Assembly: GCA_028554755.1 (NCBI GenBank)
Contig: JAPTOF010000010.1
Coordinates: forward strand, 12,498,501 to 12,562,500
Source of the DNA: Cordia subcordata
Lineage: Eukaryota > Streptophyta > Magnoliopsida > Boraginales > Cordiaceae
Reading direction: 5' to 3'
DNA: 64,000 nucleotides
Part shown: positions 21,034-33,600 of the stretch, in pieces
Layout: the number at the start of each line of letters is the position of its first letter
Position numbering within the stretch: position 1 is the first letter of the stretch
Program-made: the position numbers and the translations under genes
The notes under the pieces: generated by a model
Database searches by the model: none
Seen by the model: the letters and a program-made list of their open reading frames with translations, nothing else
What the model was told of the DNA's origin: nothing

Positions 21034-21427
21034 TGTTAGTTTAGAATGCTTTAACATGAGGTCAAAGCAATATTGACTCAATTTTTGAGTTAGGTTCCGC
21101 ACGTCAAAAGGGTCTGTTGTTGATATCGTTATGTTCCTTGTTTCGAATGGATTAACATGATATATTCACATGTTAAAAACGGATTAAAGGTGAATGAGAA
21201 ATTAGCAACCAAAGTTGAGTGGGTTACTAGTTTGGTTGTTAGATTTGGTTATCTGTGGGTTTGTATCTCACATAGGAAAACCATTAAATTTTTCTCACTT
21301 TATATATAGATTCCTTTATGAGGTGTGCCAGTAAGGCATATGGAGAGAAGACTATACATGGTGGGCATGGTACTAAACCCACCACACACAAGCGCACGCG
21401 CCCGGCCGCGCCTCCTAGTTTCTAACA
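21034..21427 (+). repeat. Copia 1 left LTR, internally deleted (394 bp)
   Basis: Starts TGTTAGTTTAG and ends TAGTTTCTAACA. It matches 26523 onward until the GC-rich stretch near 21400, then jumps to the LTR's final bases. The missing portion corresponds to about 26885-27514 of the right LTR. Confidence 0.9.
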
Positions 21428-21624
21428 ATCTTAAAGGATCTATCTTTACATTATTCTAAATTTTTACGAGTTTGATAAACTGTAGTATTTATTGCTTACA
21501 GTTTTCAAATTTGTATCAAACAGAAACTAGTTTTTGTTCACTACTGGTTTAAATTATCTATTATACAGGTTAACTAATTTCGGTTGGTTGAGTGCAGGAA
21601 TTCTTATAACCTTTACTTTCAATC

Positions 21625-24600
21625 ATGTCTGGAAATAACAAAACTCAAACTGGAAATAATGATGAAGTCCAATTTGTGGATAACGCCCAAACTTGGACTG
21701 CTGGAACGAGTGTGACTAGGGTTTCCATTGCTACCCCGAATGTTACTGTGACTGCTAGGGACACCCCAACAGGAGTTACCATGACTGGGAATGTTGAAAT
21801 TACTCCAACAGCTAATATGACTGTGCAGGTTCTTGGGACTGTGCAGGGATTCAGCGGATTTGGAGCCGCGACTGGATCAGCTTTCAGTTCATTTAGACAA
21901 GCCAACAATATTGCTGGTTCAAGCAGTGGCTTTGGGGGAACTGCAAATATAGCTGGTTCGAGCAATGTTTTTGGAGGCAGGCCTATATTTGGGACAACCA
22001 ACTATGCACCTCCACCTCCACATGCTGAGAAGCCAGAAAAGTTTTCTGGCAAAGACTTCAAAACATGGCAGCTTCAAATGGAATTTTATCTCACAACTTT
22101 GGGGCTGTTCATGTATGTGCAGCAAGATTCTCCATCCTTGGGGGATAACCCGGATATGCAGACGGTGGCGGCTGTGGATGCTTGGAAGCACAGCGATTTC
22201 CTTTGCAGGAATTATATTTTGAATTGTTTAGAAACTTCCTTGTATAAAGTACATGCTAAATGTAAAACAGCTAAGGAAGTATGGCTGTCTTTAGAGGATA
22301 AGTATGAGCTAGAAAGTGCTAGCACGAAGAAATTCGTAGTGACTAGATTTCTAGAATTCTCTATGATGATTCTAAACCGGTGATGTCACAGTACAAGAAT
22401 ACCAGGTGATCATCCAAGAACTCCATGCTGAAGGGATGCCACAGTTGAACAATTCCAAGTGGTCGCCTTAATAGATAAATTGCCCGCTGGTTGGAGTGAG
22501 TTTAAAAATCACCTCAAACACAAGCAACAAGAGATGACAATGAAAAACTTAATCCTGCGGCTTAGAATTGAGGAAGAAAATCGTTCAACTAGCAAATGGG
22601 ACATGCATGGTGGTATGAAATCCAAGGCCCACATGGTGGAGCATGGTTCAAATCCCAACAAAAAGAGAAAGTTCACTAGTCAAGCTAATCGTGGGCAAAA
22701 AGGGAAGACATTTGCTGGGAAACCCAAAGCTGACAAGAAGCAGTTCAATGAGACGTGTTATATCTGTGACAAAACTGGTCACAAGGCAAAGGATTGCAGG
22801 TTGCGCAAGAGAAAAGCCTTAGCAAATGTCGTAGAAGACCTAGAAGGCGACATGTCTGATTTAAATATCTCAGCAGTGGTGTCAGAAGCGGACATGGTGG
22901 GTAATCCTAAACAATGGTTCATTGACACAGGGGCAACTAGACACGTTTGTTCTGAGAAAAGGCTATTCTCTTCCTACACAGCTAATACCGAGGAAAAAGT
23001 CTTGTACATGGGAAATTCTGCAACTTCCCAAGTGGTAGGTACAGGAAATGTGGTTCTAGAGATGACCTCTGGCATTAAGCTGACACTTAAGAATGTTCTG
23101 CATGTTCCTGAGATTAGGAAAAATCTAGTATCCGGTTCTTTGTTAGGTAAAGCCGGACTCTCTATGCTGTTTAGTGCTGATAAAGTTGTAATCAAGAAGG
23201 GATATGATTTTGTGGGTAAGGGCTATCTCTATGAGGGGATGTACAAACTAAGTGTTAGAGCCCAAATCCCAAAAGGAAATGTAACTGCTGGGCCTTCTGG
23301 CCAAAATGAGATTAATAAAATTGTTCCTTCTGCTTACTTCTTTGAATCTCCTACTTTATGACATGAGAGGTTGGGACATGTAAACTTTGATTCTCTAAAC
23401 AAACTTGTAAAATGGGACTAATCCATGGAGTGGATTTTTCTAATCATAAAAAATGTGAAGTTTGTGTAGAATCAAAATTAACTAGAACTTCTTTCAAATC
23501 TGTAGAAAGAATCACAGAACCTCTTGGATTGATTCATAGTGATATTTGTTACTTAAAATTTGTGCAAACAAGAGGCGGTAAAAAATATTTTATAACTTTT
23601 ATCGATGATAGCATAAGGTATTGTATGTATATTTACTAAGATCCAAAGATGAGGCTTTGGAGGCTTTTAAACAATACCAAGTTGAGGTGGAAAATCAACT
23701 AGGGAAGAAGATCAAAACTTTGAGAAGTGATATGGGTGGAGAGTACGTATATCCTTTTGAAGCTTATTGTGCTGAACAAGGAATAATACACCAAACAACA
23801 GCTCCTTATTCTCCACAACAAAATAGGGTTGCTGAACGCAAAAATAGAACTCTCAAAGAAATGATGAATGCCTTGTTGATAAATTCTGGTCTACCTCAGA
23901 ACTTGTGGGGAAGCGATCTTGATCGCAAATCATGTTTTGAATAAAATACCCCACAAGAAACTAGAAAAAACTCCATATGAATTGTGGAAAAGTAGACCGC
24001 CTTCATACAAATATTTAAGAGTGTGGGGCTGTCTAGCCAAAGTAGGAGTTCCTACTCCTAAAATGGTCAAAATAGGACCAAAGACAGTTGACTGTATTTT
24101 CATTGGATATGCGCAGAACAGTGCTGCGTATAGATTTCTTGTACATAAATCAGAAATTTCTGACATTCACGAGAATACAGTAATTGAATCTCGAAATGCT
24201 GAGTTTTTTTGAGACGACGTTTCCATATAAAGGGTCAAAAGAATCAAATTCTTCTGAACCCAGTTCGTCTAAAAGGGGTCTTGACCATTCAAATGTAGAT
24301 AAAGAGGCTACAACTCATGAACCTAGACGTAGTAAAAGGGCAAGAACTTCTACGTCTTTCGGGCCTGACTTTATAACATTTATGCTAGAAAGTGAGCCCA
24401 GAACTTTCAAGGAAGCTATGTCTACTCCTGAGGCACCTCTTTGGCAAGAGGCAGTGAATAGTGAAATTGAGTCTATCATGCACAACCATACTTGGGAATT
24501 AGTGGATCTACCTTTTGGAAATAAGCCTTTAGGGTGTAAATGGATTTTCAGAAGGAAGATGAAGGCGGATGGATCAATAGACAAATATAAGGCCCGATTG

Positions 24601-25933
24601 GTTATAAAAGGCTATAATCAAAAGGAGGGTCTAGATTATTTTGACACGTAGTCACCGGTAACTAGAATTACATCTATTCGAATGTTGATAGCTATTGCAA
24701 CTATATATAGTTTGGAGATACATCAAATGGATGTAAAAACGGCTTTCTTGAATGTAGATCTAAAAGAGGAGATCTATATGGAACAACCTGAAGGGTTTGT
24801 AGTTCCAGGTCAAGAAAAAAGTGTGTAAGCTTGTGAAATCTCTTTACGGCTTAAAACAAGCACCTAAGCAATGGCATGAGAAATTTGATCAAGTCATGCT
24901 TGTAAATGGGTTCAAAATCAACGAGTGTGACAAGTGTGTTTATTGGAAAGGAACAGATCAGAATTTTGTCATTGTTTGCCTTTATGTAGATGATATGCTT
25001 ATTATGGGAAAGAATAATGAAGCGATTGTGTCTACAAAGAATATGCTCTCTCGAAATTTTGAAATGAAAGACATGGGTGTTGCTGATGTAATCCTGGGCA
25101 TAAAAATTATCAAAACACCTGAAGGTCTAGCCTTGTCTCAATCTCATTACATCGAGAAAATACTGAACAAGCATAATAACGGTGACATTGGGATTACGAA
25201 GACTCCTTTAGATGTAAGTGTACATCTAAGAAAAAATACAAGTGAAGGGATATCTCAATTGGAGTACTCCCGGATCATTGGGAGTCTAATGTACGTTATG
25301 AATTGTACAAGACCCGACATAGCCTGCGCTGTGAATAGGCTAAGTAGATACACTAGTAATCCAAGTCAAGAACATTGGGTTGCACTAATCAGGGTCTTAA
25401 GATACTTGAGATATACCATGAAATACGCGTTGCACTATACTACTTTTCCAACTGTGTTAAAAGGATATAGTGACGCTAATTGGATATCAGACACAAAAGA
25501 CTTAAGATCCACAAGTGGATACGTCTTTACCTTAGCTGGAGCAGCTGTGTCATGGAAATCCTCTAAGCAGACATGTATAGCTAGATCCACTATGGAGTCT
25601 GAATTTATTGCTTTAGACAAAGCTGGAGAAGAAGCAGAATGGCTTCGACAATTCTTAGAGGACGTTCCATGTTGGTCAAAACCTGTAGCTGCTGTTAGTA
25701 TTCATTGTGATAGTCAATCAGCGATTGGCAGGGCACAAAGTGTTATGTATAATGGTAAGTCTAGGCATATACGCCGTAGACATCACACTATTAAGCAGTT
25801 GCTCTCAAATGGGATTATCACTTTAGATTATGTAAAGTCTAAGGATAATATTACGGATCCACTCACCAAAGGTGTAAATAGAGAGCAAGTTCTTAAGTTG
25901 TCGAGTGGAATGGGTCTGAAGCCTATAGAGTAA
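21625..25933 (+). pseudogene. Copia 1 gag-pol, broken
   Basis: Gag starts at ATG 21625 with a Gly/Thr/Asn-rich leader and then the capsid region (KFSGKDFKTWQLQMEFYLTT). The frame breaks near 22365 and again near 22440. The next frame has the zinc knuckle CYICDKTGHKAKDC (about 22758-22799) and the protease active site WFIDTGATRHVC (about 22915-22950). TGA at 23359-23361 replaces the Trp of LWHERLGH. Integrase retains HSD, RSDMGGEY and a VAERKNR glutamate but is split by frameshifts near 23410, 23636 and 23930. RT has TAG at 24649-24651 and a frameshift near 24820. The palm box YVDDML is intact (about 24984-25001). RNase H runs to TAA at 25931-25933 with [12 protein letters not shown] and [13 protein letters not shown]. 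Confidence 0.9.
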
Positions 25934-26522
25934 CTAAAAAGGTTATTATAATTGTCAACCCTACCTCGCTGACAGGAGATCCCTGAATCTTGGTTCAAAG
26001 GGGAAACTGGATTATGTATGACCTTATTCAAGCACTGTGGGGGTATAAGCCACCTTTACCCATTCCTATGACAAGCAGATAGTGCAGCCTGTGGGGTATA
26101 GGATAAGCTTAGCTTTTAATGATCTTTGTAGCTTGGGAAAACCAAGTGGAGTATAGCAGGATACTCTTCACGAAGAATCACCTATATGAGTAAGGAGGGG
26201 CCGCTCCTAAGAGAATTGTAGGCTGAATTCTCTGAGTACTCATGAATACCGGGAATTGTTCAGGGCCAAAATGAACACAACCGTGAGAACTAAAAGTGTA
26301 TTAAGAGATGCTGTGTGTATGCTGTTGTCTTGATTTACACTAAAACTGAACAGTTCAAAGCATCCAATCTACTGGTCAGCGAGTAAATTCGATGGTATAC
26401 ACTAAGGAAGGTTCAAAGCCAAAAGCTACCTATCCTGAGGCAGTATTTCTTTCCAGACTCTCTCTTGCATTTGCATTTGCATATTTGCATAGTAGTCAGC
26501 TAATTTTCATTCATGTGGGGAA
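25934..26522 (+). other. Copia 1 3' untranslated region and polypurine tract
   Basis: Non-coding stretch between the RNase H stop and the right LTR. It ends in CATGTGGGGAA, the probable polypurine tract. Confidence 0.7.
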
Positions 26523-27526
26523 TGTTAGTTTAGAATGCTTTAACATGAGGTCAAAGTAATATTGACTCAATTTTTGAGTTAGGTTCCGCACGTCAAAAGG
26601 GTCTGTTGTTGATATCGTTATGTTCCTTGTTTCGAATGGATTAACATGATATATTTACATGTTAAAAACGGATTAAAGGTGAATGAGAAATTAGCAACCA
26701 AAGTTGAGTGGGTTACTAGTTTGGTTGTTAGATTTGGTTATCTGTGGGTTTGTATCCCACATAGGAAAACCATTAAATTTTTCTCACTTTATATATAGAT
26801 TCCTTTATGAGGTGTGCCAGTGAGGCATATGGAGAGAAGACTATACATGGTGGGCATGGTACTAAACCCACCACACACGCGCGCGCCTGCCCGCACCGCA
26901 CGGCACCGCACGGCTCGGCCGGGCCGGGTCTGGGGACGTGGGTGTGGCACGATTTTTCACTCCGATTTGTATTTTTGGGAAAAAAAAAACTCAAACACCT
27001 GAAGAGTTTGAGGAGGACGTAACTGATATATTAAAGCTCGGGATTTACTTTTTAGCACGTTGGCATCAGGTGAGCTTATTTTGTGGACGTTTTTGACTGC
27101 TGGAGGGACATGTTTATGGCTCCCTTAATGGCTATTTGCTGACTGCTCCTCTTTGCTCCACTATATATAGCCGTGTCCAGAAGGAGCCAGAGAGAAAAAT
27201 AGTAGCATTCTCGTATTAGCATATAGTGTAATAGTATAAGCATTTTGCTAGTCGTTTTTCCCTCATACAGAGAGAGTCCTACGCTTCTGGTTCGCCGGCT
27301 CTTGTTTTGGTGTGCTACCATAGTCAAGAGGTATAGTCGTTATATCCTGGGAATGATACGCCATAACCTTTAGCACCGTAGAAGGGGCGTAAATCCTTTA
27401 AGGAAATCGTGTATCTCGAGCCTCGACTAATTTTGTTTATTTCTTCTTTATTTTTTATTTCCAGTTCAGTTTTCTATTTGCCTTGTTACTATTTCTGCAT
27501 TCTATTACTATTACTAGTTTCTAACA
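26523..27526 (+). repeat. Copia 1 right LTR (1004 bp)
   Basis: TGTTAG...CTAACA termini, followed by the GAAAT duplication. It contains a very GC-rich segment (26876-26945, CG/GC-dominated), a TATATATAG at about 27160-27175 and a downstream CT-rich region. Open frames in the GC block are composition artefacts. Confidence 0.9.
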
Positions 27527-27531
27527 GAAAT

Positions 27532-27882
27532 AATAAAAAATCAAAGACTCAAGATTATAAAGAAAGACGCGCGAATTAATGACTCCATTTTACACGAAAA
27601 AAATTAAAGCAATGCACTCGTATAGACAAAGACTAAAACATATTAAGAAAGACCCGGGGACTTGAGGACTCCAGTTTATACGAGTAACTATAAAAAGATC
27701 AAGAATATACGATAGTCTCACTAAAAAATAACAAGGAATAGTCGACGATTTTACGATATAGGTAGGGGTTTTAGGTAGTACAGAGATATATTATTATACA
27801 AGATAATTAATAAATGCATTCTTGACTTGATTAATAGATGATATAATTATAAAGTCCTACAATAATAAAGTTTCAAGGTTTA
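27532..27882. other. flank right of Copia 1
   Basis: No gene recognised. Short AT-rich repeats are present. Confidence 0.4.
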
Positions 27883-28108
27883 GGGCTTGTTTGGATTGGC
27901 TTTTTTCAAAAGTACTTTTTTAACAGCTTTTTTTGAGAAACTGAAAATTCTGGTTTCTTAAAAAAACTGTATTTGAGCTTTTTTCAGAGTTTTAACTTTT
28001 TTAGAAGTCAAATCAAATAGTTATTACAAATTTAATGTAACTTTTTTCAGAAAATTAAAAAAAAGGTACTTTTTCCTTTAAAAAAAAAAAGCCAATCCAA
28101 ACAGACCC
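27883..28108. mobile_element. PIF/Harbinger-like (Tourist-type) MITE, 226 bp
   Basis: Terminal inverted repeats GGGCTTGTTTGGATTGGCTT and its near-complement AAGCCAATCCAAACAGACCC are flanked by TTA on both sides (27880-27882 and 28109-28111). The TIR start and the 3-bp TTA target duplication are those of PIF/Harbinger MITEs. There is no coding capacity. Confidence 0.8.
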
Positions 28109-28116
28109 TTAAGCCG

Positions 28117-28266
28117 TGGATGGAGTATGGTATAATTTTCTTTTTCTGGAATTATATATAGGTGGCGTTTTAAATAACCGACACCTATACTAGTGATAGT
28201 TTTGAAATAATCAACGCCCATATAGCCGGCGGTAAAACTATCGTCTATTACCTACTTCTTTTGTAG
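28117..28266. mobile_element. probable CACTA-type right end fragment
   Basis: The segment has subterminal-like motifs (GGTGGCGTTTTAAATAACCG, CCGACACCTATA, AGCCGGCGGT) and ends ACTTCTTTTGTAGTA, which resembles the reverse complement of the CACTACAAGAAA terminus. It differs from the CACTA segments at 5679 and 8855, so it is another family or a MITE derivative. The left partner was not found. Confidence 0.45.
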
Positions 28267-28380
28267 TAAGTATTATATAAACAACTAAGATACCGTTTAG
28301 ATTGTCTTTTTGTTAAATAAAAGTACTTTCTTATTTTTTTTCCCTTAAACTTGGATAGGTTTTTTGAGAAAGAAACTATA

Positions 28381-28812
28381 AGAGCAACTCCAATAACTTT
28401 CCCAAATTTCCTTTCTCCTTGCATGTAGGCAAGGAAGCATTTAGGAAAAAGTTTTTCCAACAAATTACCAATAATTATCATCTCATGTAGAGATGTTTAA
28501 CTCATTTTATAAATTGATTTGAATATCTCCACATTTAGGGATAGCAAACTCATCTCTAAAACAAAATTAGAGAAATCTTGACATAAGAAAACTGTTGGAG
28601 TAAAATTGAAATAGAAAAATTGTTGAAGTAAAACTAAAATAGGAAAATTTTAGAATAAAACTAAAATAGAGATTCCCTAAAATAAGAGAGTTTAATTAAG
28701 TATAAGAAAACTAATGGAGTAAAACTAAAGTAAGGAATCCTTACATAGAAGGCAATGCTATAAATTTCTTAGATATTAAAATAAAAAATGAAAAAACCGT
28801 TGGGGTTGTCCT
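28381..28812. mobile_element. MITE with AGAGCAACTCCAA termini (about 430 bp)
   Basis: The left end AGAGCAACTCCAATAA is an imperfect inverse of the right end CCGTTGGGGTTGTCCT. Inside, 28590-28680 holds about three direct repeats of 28-30 bp (TTGGAGTAAAATTGAAATAG, TTGAAGTAAAACTAAAATAG, TTAGAATAAAACTAAAATAG). A target duplication is not obvious, so the superfamily (hAT or PIF) is uncertain. Confidence 0.6.
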
Positions 28813-29091
28813 AAAGCAATAAAATAGGTATAAACAAAGACCCAAGATATTAAGAAAGACGCAAGACTTGAGAAATCTATTTTACACTCGTATAGGCTAT
28901 ATATATAAACAAAGGCCACATGAAGTTTGAGAGACACAGAGGTTAGGTTATAGAGACAAAAAGGCAGGAGGAGGAGGAGAAGAAACAACGTTAGAATATA
29001 CAACAACATGCATGCGTGGTTGCTGTGGTTTGCTTAGTGATTGTTGCTATTTCTCTATCCGTTGAGAAATTGCTCAATTATTTAGGACAGG

Positions 29092-30084
29092 TGATGGGCT
29101 TCATGATTCACCCAATAATAACAAGTACTACAAAAAATGTTCACAACGCTTTTACTATTTGTGCATAATTCATATATTATATGTTTATATCTTTTTTATG
29201 ATATATCCATGACTTGTAAACGCTATAATCTCAACTCATAAACTATATCTTTATACGTATGTCCATGAACTTGTGAAATATATCTTCTAGATTGTATGTC
29301 AAAAATATCAACCAGCAAACACCATACATATGTTCCACTTCAAGAGCATAATAGAAACCCGAAATTTGATAGTTAAGCTGTAGGGTACAAAGTTTTAGGA
29401 CCAACAAAAACATGACATTACTATATATACTAGACAGGCTGTATATGGTGATACTAAACTAACACTTTCTCTTTCAAAAAGAACATAAGCCAAAACACAC
29501 ACACACACATATTTATGTGTGTGTGAATTAATTTGATTATTTAATATAAAGCAAAAGACAATACAGGTTCACAAGTTCAACCAATTTCTACCCCACCAAG
29601 AATATATATAATTCTCACTCGAAATATTAGCAGATTTCTTGTTTATTTTTCTTGCTCTATTTTTCTAATAAGAGAATGTTGTCTTATGGTTCATATAAGA
29701 GAATATGTTGGTCTGCAGATGGGGAACAAAGTTTAATTAATAGCCACTATTCCAGTCCTAGCAAATGTTCATTATTGCTAAGTTGGTTGGTAAGTGCTGG
29801 AACTGATCATATGATCAAGTAGTTCATATTTTAAATTATATATGCACTTTAATTTTACACTTGTGCTATGAATTAAAGCAATGAAAATATCAACGCTTCA
29901 TGACAGAACCTTTCCGTTTTTTATTTTCCGTATAAAATATCTCGAGATTAATTTTTAAAATACGTACAAAATATCGAATATAATATTACATCTTGCTCTA
30001 GCTACATACACTAATCTGTACTACATATTTAATACAATTTCAACGAATGAATATTTAATTCTCTTTTGTCTTTGATCATTTCAG
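29092..30084. other. MLO pseudogene gap where further exons are expected
   Basis: Less than 1 kb separates MLO exon 1 from the exon encoding the second intracellular loop, yet TM2, TM3 and the cysteine-bearing loop should lie between. I see no translation matching them. The stretch contains a (CA)n/(TG)n pair at 29495-29526, capable of forming a hairpin, and AT-rich sequence. A deletion of several exons is likely. Confidence 0.5.
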
Positions 30085-30476
30085 CATTCTTTGGTCAAGC
30101 AGTTTTCTGGATCATCTGTGAGTAATTAAAATGGGGTATGCCACCATGCGACGGGGCTTTATCATGGTTAATTAATTAACCTTATTTTATTTTCATTATT
30201 TCAAAATTTTAATGCAATACTATTGCTTTGAGTTTGTTCTTTCTCATACAATTAACAACTTGCATTTCTTGAAATTTTTTTCAACAGGACCGTTGTCCAG
30301 AGCATGCAACTTTTACAATTTCATAATGTATGCCTTTCAGGATGATTTTAAGCACGTTGTTGAAATACGGTACGCTTCAAATTAAAGTATTTATAAGTGA
30401 AAAAGATAAGCAACCTAAAGAAACAGATTATATATATTATGTAATGTATGACATCATTTTTGAGAAGTGATGTTTG

Positions 30477-30662
30477 TATAAGAGAATAATTAGAGAAGAA
30501 GAAGAAGTATTTTCTTATTATACTTCTGATACTTTTAAATATACAATAGGGATAACAATAAATTTAAAAATACAGTGACCTATTTACAACCAACGAGTCT
30601 AAGATTACGTCTTATCAACAGACTCCAAATTCAAAAGACTTTGAGAAGATATCATCTTATCA
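30477..30662 (-). repeat. Copia 2 3' LTR (186 bp)
   Basis: On the plus strand it starts TATAAGAGAATAATTAG and ends ATCATCTTATCA. Confidence 0.92.
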
Positions 30663-33600
30663 TGCCCCCGCAAGAAGGTGGAGCAATCTATGACACCTAT
30701 CTTGGATCTTAAAAGCTGAAATCTAGACCTGTCTAGTAATTTTGTCAATACATCTGCCAATTGCTTAGCAGTAGAGATGTGGGCAACATGCAACTCACCA
30801 TTGATGATTTTTTCCCTGACAAATGATAATCCAATGCAATGTGTTTCATTCTAGAGTGAAACACCGGATTTGCACAAAGAAATGTTACTCCAAAATTATC
30901 ACGTAGCAAGCGAGGCATTCGTGAGTTGCGAACACATAAATCACATAACAAATTGTTTAACCAGCAAATTTCAGCAGTTGTTGATGCTACAACCCGGTAT
31001 TCTACCTCTGTAGACAAGCGAGCTACTATTTTCTGCTTTCAGGAGCTCCATGAAACTGGGTTATTGCCTAAGAAGATGACATAAGCTGAAGTCGATGTAT
31101 AGTCATCTTTGTTGCCTGCCCAGTCTGCATCCGAATAAGCTGTCAAAGATTGATCAGTTGATTTGCTAAGAAACAAACCATAGTAAATAGTGTGTTTAAG
31201 ATAGCACAATAAATGCTTGGCAGTTGTCCAGTAAGGAAGACGCGGGCAGTGCATGAACTGAGTAAGCTTGTTAACTGTATGTGCAATATCTGTTCGTGTA
31301 AAGGACAAGTATTGCAGAGCTCCAATAAGACTCCTGTAACTTTTTGTATCAGTGTGCAAATCTCCATCATTGAGAGTGAGTTTGGATGAAGTGCTCGCTG
31401 GTGTGATTGATTCCTTTGCACCATCCATGTGAAACTTTTCAAGAAGATCAATAATGTATTTGTATTGCACAAGGAATAGCCCAAACGAACACCTAATAGC
31501 TTCAAGACCAAGAAAATATGATAATTCCCCAAGATCCTTGATAGAGAATTTTCTAGCAAGTACATCAATAACTTGTCGATTGAAGCGTGAGGAATTGCCA
31601 GTAATAAGAATATCATCCACATAGACCAAGACATAAGCGATGATGTCACCATTGCAATAAACGAACAAGCTAGAATCTGATTTTGAATTAATAAACCCAA
31701 GAGATAAAATGAATGACACTTTTTAGCTCCACAAACCATGCTCGAGGCACCTGTTTAAGCCCATAAAGAGATTTTATTAACCTGCAAACATGATTAGGCT
31801 TGGTTGAATCAGAAAAACCATGGGGTTGAGACATGAAGACTTCTTCGGTGAGATGGCCATGTAAAAAAGCATTGTTGACATCCAACTGATTAACCTGCTA
31901 ATCACGAGAGACAGCAATTGTTAGTACAGCCCATACAGTGGATGGTTTCATAACGAGACTAAATGTTTCATTGTAGTCCAAGCCTGGACGTTGATGAAAG
32001 CCCTTCGTGACCAGCCATGCTTTGTAATGCTCTACACTACCATCAGGACGTCTTTTGACACGAAATACCCACTTGCAACCTATAACATTTAGATGAGGTT
32101 GCTTGGGAACTAATTCCCATGTTTCATTTTTTGCTAGTGCTATGTACTCATCCTTCATGGCCTTTAACCAGTGTACATGTTGCATTGCTTGCTTAGCTGT
32201 TCGAGGTTCAATGGAAGAAGGAAGTGGATGAAGTGTAGCACTGAGGTTAAAAAATTGTTTTGGACAAAAGACATTATTTTTGGACCTAGTTTGCATATGA
32301 TGAAGATTTTGTGTTGGTGCAGTTGGTGAAGACTGAACAGAAGCTGATTGCTGCAGAATAAGGTCCTGTGTCGAAGACTGAACAGAAGCAGATTGCTGCT
32401 GAATGGGGTCCTGCGTCGAGAGAGAAGTAGACAGAGAAGGAAGATTACATATAGTTGGAGTATTATTAGAAGTCTAATCATGATGTGAACATGAGAAAGA
32501 GCTATCTCGTGAGGCAAAAGATTTAGATAATGAAGGACCTGCTGTTAGATTCTCGTCAGGGAAAGAAAAAGTAGAACCTGAGTGGACCTGATGATGCAAA
32601 TCAATAGGAGCAAGAGAATTACCAAAGTTCCTAACATCAGAAATAGAGTTTGTCTTGGGGAGATATGTGACCAAAGGATTGGAATTAATAGATGGAGCAT
32701 CGAAGGAGAAGCACATGTTTGGGACAGAACACTTATCGACATCACAAAACCAATCGCAAAGATTAGGTGCAGGACCTGTTTTGAAGATATCAGAGTATGG
32801 AAATTTTGTCTCAACAAACCGAACATGCCTCGAATAATAATATTTGTGATGTTGAAAATCATAACATATATAGGCATTGTGAATTAGTGAGTAACCAAGA
32901 AAAACACATGGCATTGATCGAGGTTGAAGCTTGTGATTATTATATGGCCTAGTCCATGGGTAACAAAGACAACCAAAAACTCATAGTTTGTCATAGTTTG
33001 ATGCCTTGTTGAAAATTTTGTTAAATGGAGTAGCACCATTAATGATTAAAGTTGGAGTTCTATTGATTAAATCTGCAGCAGTTTCAAACGCAAAACTCCA
33101 AAATGATAGAGGCAAAGATGCAAGGTGGAGCAGAGAAAGACCACATTCAACAATTTGTTGATGTCGTCTTTCTACAGGCGCAACATGTTGTGGAGTATAT
33201 GGTGGTGAAATTAAGTGTTGAATTCCTTTTTGTGCCAAAAAAGATTTGAGACTCTTGTATTCCGTGCCACCATCGGAATAAATTGTGCCGATTGAAGTGC
33301 GAAACACATTGTGGATCATTGTTACAAATTGCACAAATGTTGAACACATATCAGTTTTTAAAGCCATGGGAAAAAGCCACATATATTTCGTGAAATGATC
33401 AACAAAGAGAACATAATAAGAATACCCATTAATAGATCGAAGAGGAGCAGGGCCCCAAACATCAATAAACACTAACTCAAAGGGACTAGTTGAAGTAAAA
33501 CTAGAAAGACCAAATGGCAGTTTGTGAGATTTATTCATTTGACAGGACTCACAATTTGGCATATGAAAATTGGAAAAAGAAATGGAACTACTAGATAATA

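Larger units (their letters stand above)
21034..27526 (+). mobile_element. Ty1/Copia retrotransposon, element 1
   Basis: The element is bounded by LTRs beginning TGTTAG and ending CTAACA, and by the 5-bp target duplication GAAAT (21029-21033 and 27527-27531). Domain order is gag, zinc knuckle, protease, integrase, RT, RNase H, which defines Copia. The left LTR is 394 bp and the right is 1004 bp. The left one lacks about 610 bp between its GC-rich block and its last 12 bp. Over the shared portion I count about four differences in roughly 350 bp, so the insertion is recent. The coding region is nevertheless disrupted in several places. No tRNA-iMet-type PBS (TGGTATCAG) follows the left LTR. Confidence 0.9.

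Noticed and set aside
26773..27022. Three frames rich in Arg, Pro, Ala and His
   Set aside because: They fall in the GC-rich block of the Copia 1 right LTR and have no counterpart in the left LTR.
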